Positions 61,701 to 64,000 of a stretch of DNA of 64,000 bases are shown in pieces. The notes beneath the pieces are model-generated. The model had not been told where the DNA came from. It saw only the letters and a program-made list of their open reading frames with translations, and ran no database searches. This stretch comes from Bacillota bacterium (GTDB lineage: Bacteria > Bacillota > Clostridia > Acetivibrionales > DTU013): assembly GCA_023411575.1 (NCBI GenBank), contig JAEYOP010000030.1:186001-250000 (forward strand), given 5' to 3'. How positions within the stretch are numbered: the stretch's first letter is position 1; the number at the start of each line of letters is the position of its first letter. A program made the translations under genes and the position numbers.

Positions 61701-63843
61701 CCCGTGGTGGGCGGACCGGGTGACGAAGTCGGACAGCAGTTCCTATGCGGGATGGCATGATCTGGTGCTGACCATCAAGGACGGACACTCCAGATACTAC
61801 ATTGACGGGGTCCTCTTCGCCGACCACTTCGGAAAGTACTACCCGGAAATTCCGATGATCATTGACTTCAACCAATGGTTCATCAATCTGACCACGGTGG
61901 ATTCCAGTGAAACAAGAAAGTGGCAGGAAGACATCGATTGGGTCTATTTTGCCGAGGACAAGGCCCTTACCACGGAGCAGGTGAAAGCGATCGTCAATGG
62001 CTATAGGACGGACTCCGTCACCGCATTTGACAACGTGCAGGAGAAAACCGGAGAGCGCCCGGAAGCCGCGAGCCTGAGTGCCGACAGCAGCATGAACAAT
62101 GGTACCTATCTGGTCTCTGTGACCGTGCCGGCCCATAACACGGCGAAATCCATGAGACTGTACGAAAATGACGAACTGGTGCTGGGAAAGGAGCTAATCG
62201 CGGATTCCTCCGGCGTGCAGTCTTTTGCGTACTACAACGCGGAGAACAAGGCGCTGGGCCAGTATACCTACAGGGCGGAGCTCACCAATGCCAACGGGAC
62301 GACGGCGACAAGCGATCTTATCGTGGAGGTGGTTGCGGGCAGCTTCCCGGCGAACATTGCCGCAGGCAAGCCGGCCACCGGCCAGGACGGTACGCTGTAC
62401 GGGAATATCACCGCGATCAACGACGGGATATACAATGACTCGAACGCCTTTTCGGGGAACGGCTCCGGCCTGATGTGGGCGCAGATCGATTTCAAAAAGA
62501 GCTATGACGTGAACAAGGTCATGCTGTGGCACTATTATGACGACGGCAGGACTTACAAAGACGTCGTTATCCAGCTTTCCAACGATCACGCTTTTGCGGA
62601 GGGCGTCACGACGGTTTTCAACAACGACCGGGACAATTCGGCCGGACTCGGTGCCGGAACGGATCTGGAATATGCGGAGACGGCCGGCGGGAAAACCATC
62701 CATTTCAACACGGTCAACGCGCGGTATATCCGCCTCTACTCCAACGGAAGCCGGGAAAATGCGTTTAACCACTATGTGGAAGTCCAGGTTTGGTCCGTCG
62801 GCGGCGATGAAGGCTCTGCAAAGCTCTCCGCAGATAAAGTCTATAATAGGGGAAATTACACGGTTACCGCCGCTGTTCCCGCGAACAGTACGGCAACTGC
62901 GATCAGCCTCTATGAAAACGATGTCCGGGTGATCGATGCTCAGCCGCTGACGCCAGGCGGACAAATCCAGGAAATTACCTTCCCCGTGGCCGGAAAGGCG
63001 GACGGGGTGTATACCTACAAGGCGGAATTGACGGGTCCGGAAGGGACTCTGGCGAGCGGAAGCCTGGCCGTTACGGTAAGCAGTATCCCGGAGCCTGCGG
63101 TTTTAAGCGTGGATCATGCCATCAACGATGGCAGCTATACGGTCACCGTTACCGTACCGGCCGGGAATAGCGCTACCTCTCTGGATTTGTTCGAAGGAGC
63201 CTCCAAGGTCATCGATCATCAGGCGGTGACTGAAAATTCGCCGTCGCCGCAGCAATTTACGTATGCAGCCAGCGGTAAAGCGCCCGGAAAATACACGTAT
63301 CGGGCCGATTTGAAGAACGCCTCCGGAACAATGCCGGGCCTGGAGCTTTCCGTCATTGTCATGGCGCAGGCCGGCGAGCCCGCGAACGTGGCGGCGGACA
63401 AAACAACCACGGCGGCTTCGGAAGTGCTGTCCCTCGCGGATGCGCAAAAAATAACGGACGGGGACAAGAGCTCCGATAAATTCGCAGGAGCGGGCGACGG
63501 CCTGCAATGGATCATGATCGACCTGGGACAAAGCTACGACATCGACACGGTAAAAGTGTGGCACTATTTCGACGATGGAAGGACGTACCATGACGTTATC
63601 GTGCAGGTATCCAACGATGTGAATTTCAGCGCAGGCGTGACGACCGTATTCAATAACGACAAGGACAACAGCGCCGGTCAGGGGACGGGAACGGAGGAAG
63701 AATACGCGGAAACCTCCGCCGGCAAGACCATCGGCTTCCCTTCCGCCAACGCGCGGTATATAAGGCTCTGGTCCAACGGAAGCACGGGCCCGTACGCTCC
63801 GGCCAACCACTATATCGAGGTGGAAGTCTGGACGGCTCCGTAA
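58762..63843 (+). CDS. SLH-anchored cell-surface protein with tandem GH16-like and discoidin domains
   Basis: 1693 residues. Signal peptide (1-30), three SLH repeats (about 32-84, 88-147, 151-204) for wall attachment, a Gly/Val-rich beta-helix-like region (about 213-430), a Ser/Gly/Thr linker, GH16-like domain 1 (about 460-715), Ig-like 1 (735-826), GH16-like 2 (830-1080), Ig-like 2 (1098-1190), discoidin/F5-8C-like 1 (1193-1345), Ig-like 3 and 4 (1348-1530) and discoidin-like 2 (1536-1693). Both GH16-like domains keep an ExDxE motif: EYDFE (Glu586, Asp588, Glu590) and EHDFE (Glu951, Asp953, Glu955), each followed by YLPNGGWG. Likely a surface beta-glucanase or glucan-binding protein feeding the importer upstream. 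AGAGGAGGA precedes the ATG. Confidence 0.84.
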   Translation: MLKSSKKILALFVALLLLSSALFPVYAAGGSGIQGHWAAAVIQKWVDLGLAKGGADGAFRPDDSVTRAELAVFLNRIFRYTEGAEATFADVPASAWYRDDITKAVAAGIIQAKSGDKIGPGDRLSRQEAARMIAAAFGWKAADLSRLGKFPDSGRVGSPYRDAVCALVEKGCISGRSGGLLAPLDGTTRAEVVKMLDMAMGELKNAKGTYTGNVKGNLVVNTRDVVLSNMTIGGDLYLTQGIGDGNVTLDGVTVKGKTIVSGGGMNSIHIRNSSLAGSLVVIKVGGQIRIVAEGSTVIDGVELRSGARLEESGLTGGGFGGVEILGIVEAGQQIILDGDFDRVGIEADHVGVEIAGGTVGSLEVASGADGAQIHVAQNAGIGNLTLGAAAAVTGQGTITSATINAPGVTLEQKPAAVNIAAGITATVGGAVTTGASASTGGGGSSDGTTTPDSPPDAKAELFDDFNYANSSDPALAGMGWHVKHTNTEGPGPAGCTWTRDNVAFVDDAENSGNKLARLTSSTDGTAAGTYQSEIVLPQKFYEGTYATRVKFADLPLEGAAMDGDAVVETFFTITPLNYDLDPDYCEYDFEYLPNGGWGDSRMMYETSWETYCNDPWIAVNTHGNQPDSLEGWHTLILTIRDGVIKYYIDGVNVATHGGIYYPEVPMSVNFNLWFINGGFNSSLSGTRTYQQDIDWVYYLENTELTPEQVQTAVNGYRSSVTRRTDTVKMKNFANIPSSAQLSADKAVNTGDYTITATVPANNKATSLRLYENDILVKAAAVTANSASQQKISFPVTGKAAGDYTYRAELSNANGTRAGADVTVSVIRAMFDDFNYEDCNDPKLSENGWVLKNDVDEGPGIANTWKKEGVSFPSDSDLTGNKLARLTSSTDGTVGGTTQSEIYTGASKFYEGTYAARVKFSDTPASGPDGDPLVQTFFNITLHNENNPTYGEHDFEYLPNGGWGEPGSILYATTWENVIPDPWWADRVTKSDSSSYAGWHDLVLTIKDGHSRYYIDGVLFADHFGKYYPEIPMIIDFNQWFINLTTVDSSETRKWQEDIDWVYFAEDKALTTEQVKAIVNGYRTDSVTAFDNVQEKTGERPEAASLSADSSMNNGTYLVSVTVPAHNTAKSMRLYENDELVLGKELIADSSGVQSFAYYNAENKALGQYTYRAELTNANGTTATSDLIVEVVAGSFPANIAAGKPATGQDGTLYGNITAINDGIYNDSNAFSGNGSGLMWAQIDFKKSYDVNKVMLWHYYDDGRTYKDVVIQLSNDHAFAEGVTTVFNNDRDNSAGLGAGTDLEYAETAGGKTIHFNTVNARYIRLYSNGSRENAFNHYVEVQVWSVGGDEGSAKLSADKVYNRGNYTVTAAVPANSTATAISLYENDVRVIDAQPLTPGGQIQEITFPVAGKADGVYTYKAELTGPEGTLASGSLAVTVSSIPEPAVLSVDHAINDGSYTVTVTVPAGNSATSLDLFEGASKVIDHQAVTENSPSPQQFTYAASGKAPGKYTYRADLKNASGTMPGLELSVIVMAQAGEPANVAADKTTTAASEVLSLADAQKITDGDKSSDKFAGAGDGLQWIMIDLGQSYDIDTVKVWHYFDDGRTYHDVIVQVSNDVNFSAGVTTVFNNDKDNSAGQGTGTEEEYAETSAGKTIGFPSANARYIRLWSNGSTGPYAPANHYIEVEVWTAP

Positions 63844-63886
63844 AACTTTTCAAATATAAAAGTTTATAAAATGTAGAAATTACATC

Positions 63887-63933
63887 AAAAAAGACGGTTT
63901 TGGGATCCAAAGAAATCCCGAACCGTCTTTTTC
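63887..63933. terminator. Terminator after the SLH protein gene
   Basis: Long stem (AAGACGGTT with AACCGTCTT, then GGGAT/ATCCC), flanked by A-run and T-run so it could work in both directions. A smaller AAACTTTT/AAAAGTTT hairpin lies just upstream at 63843-63865. Confidence 0.88.
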
Positions 63934-64000
63934 TGTGTTCCATCATCAATTTCCTGAAACGCCCTATCCCAATAAAAAAGCCGTTGACAAGTAGACAACG

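Overview
The window looks like a chromosomal segment of a Gram-positive, probably endospore-forming Clostridia-type Firmicute. The reasons are canonical sigma-A promoters and strong AGGAGG ribosome sites, frequent TTG/GTG starts, the rpmG-secE-nusG-rplK-rplA-[L10 leader]-rplJ-rplL block, a YtaF-like sporulation membrane protein, YesM/YesN-type two-component systems, S-layer-homology (SLH) anchoring and a GldA-type ABC operon with a DUF4340 partner. Base composition is fairly GC-rich by eye (roughly 50-55%, not computed), except between about 43.0 and 50.8 kb, which is visibly more AT-rich.

Layout. 0-20 kb is housekeeping and envelope genes. It starts with the end of a MacB-like ABC system (ATPase cut by the window edge, FtsX-type permease), then a GNAT acetyltransferase, a membrane-anchored GH18 protein, MgtC-like and YtaF-like membrane proteins, and a DUF6323/DUF6179 pair that diverges from a P-type Ca2+-ATPase at a palindromic back-to-back promoter. 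A four-gene GldA/F/G + DUF4340 operon, a YkvI-like permease, a DUF5711 protein and CvpA follow. 20-24 kb holds ilvD-ilvB and a ferritin-like protein. 24.3-28 kb is the ribosomal protein/transcription block, which ends in a strong terminator after rplL. rpoB, the usual next gene, is absent; carbohydrate genes follow instead.

28-37.8 kb is a carbohydrate locus: lipoprotein binding protein, two permeases, two FAD-dependent oxidoreductases, an AraC-type response regulator, a GH105 unsaturated glycuronyl hydrolase and a sensor kinase. GH105 suggests uptake of pectin-derived unsaturated oligosaccharides.

38-63.8 kb is a second carbohydrate locus: its own sensor kinase and response regulator, a binding lipoprotein, then (after an interruption) two LplB/YtcP-type permeases, a second paralogous binding lipoprotein, a phosphohexomutase, a GH94-type phosphorylase and a 1693-residue SLH-anchored protein with two GH16-like domains, four Ig-like repeats and two discoidin-like domains. 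Together these fit extracellular beta-glucan cleavage, oligosaccharide import, intracellular phosphorolysis and entry as glucose-6-phosphate; the exact linkage is inferred (beta-1,3 is the best guess).

43.0-50.75 kb is an AT-richer island inside this second locus, bounded by an IS200/IS605-like end remnant on the left and a truncated IS200/IS605 tnpA on the right. It carries degraded genes (N-truncated SAM methyltransferase, ICMT-like methyltransferase with its core deleted, CPBP protease remnant), intact YhfC-like protease, DUF6544 and unknown membrane protein genes, and an intact XRE regulator-ABC exporter operon. No tRNA, rRNA or CRISPR array was seen.
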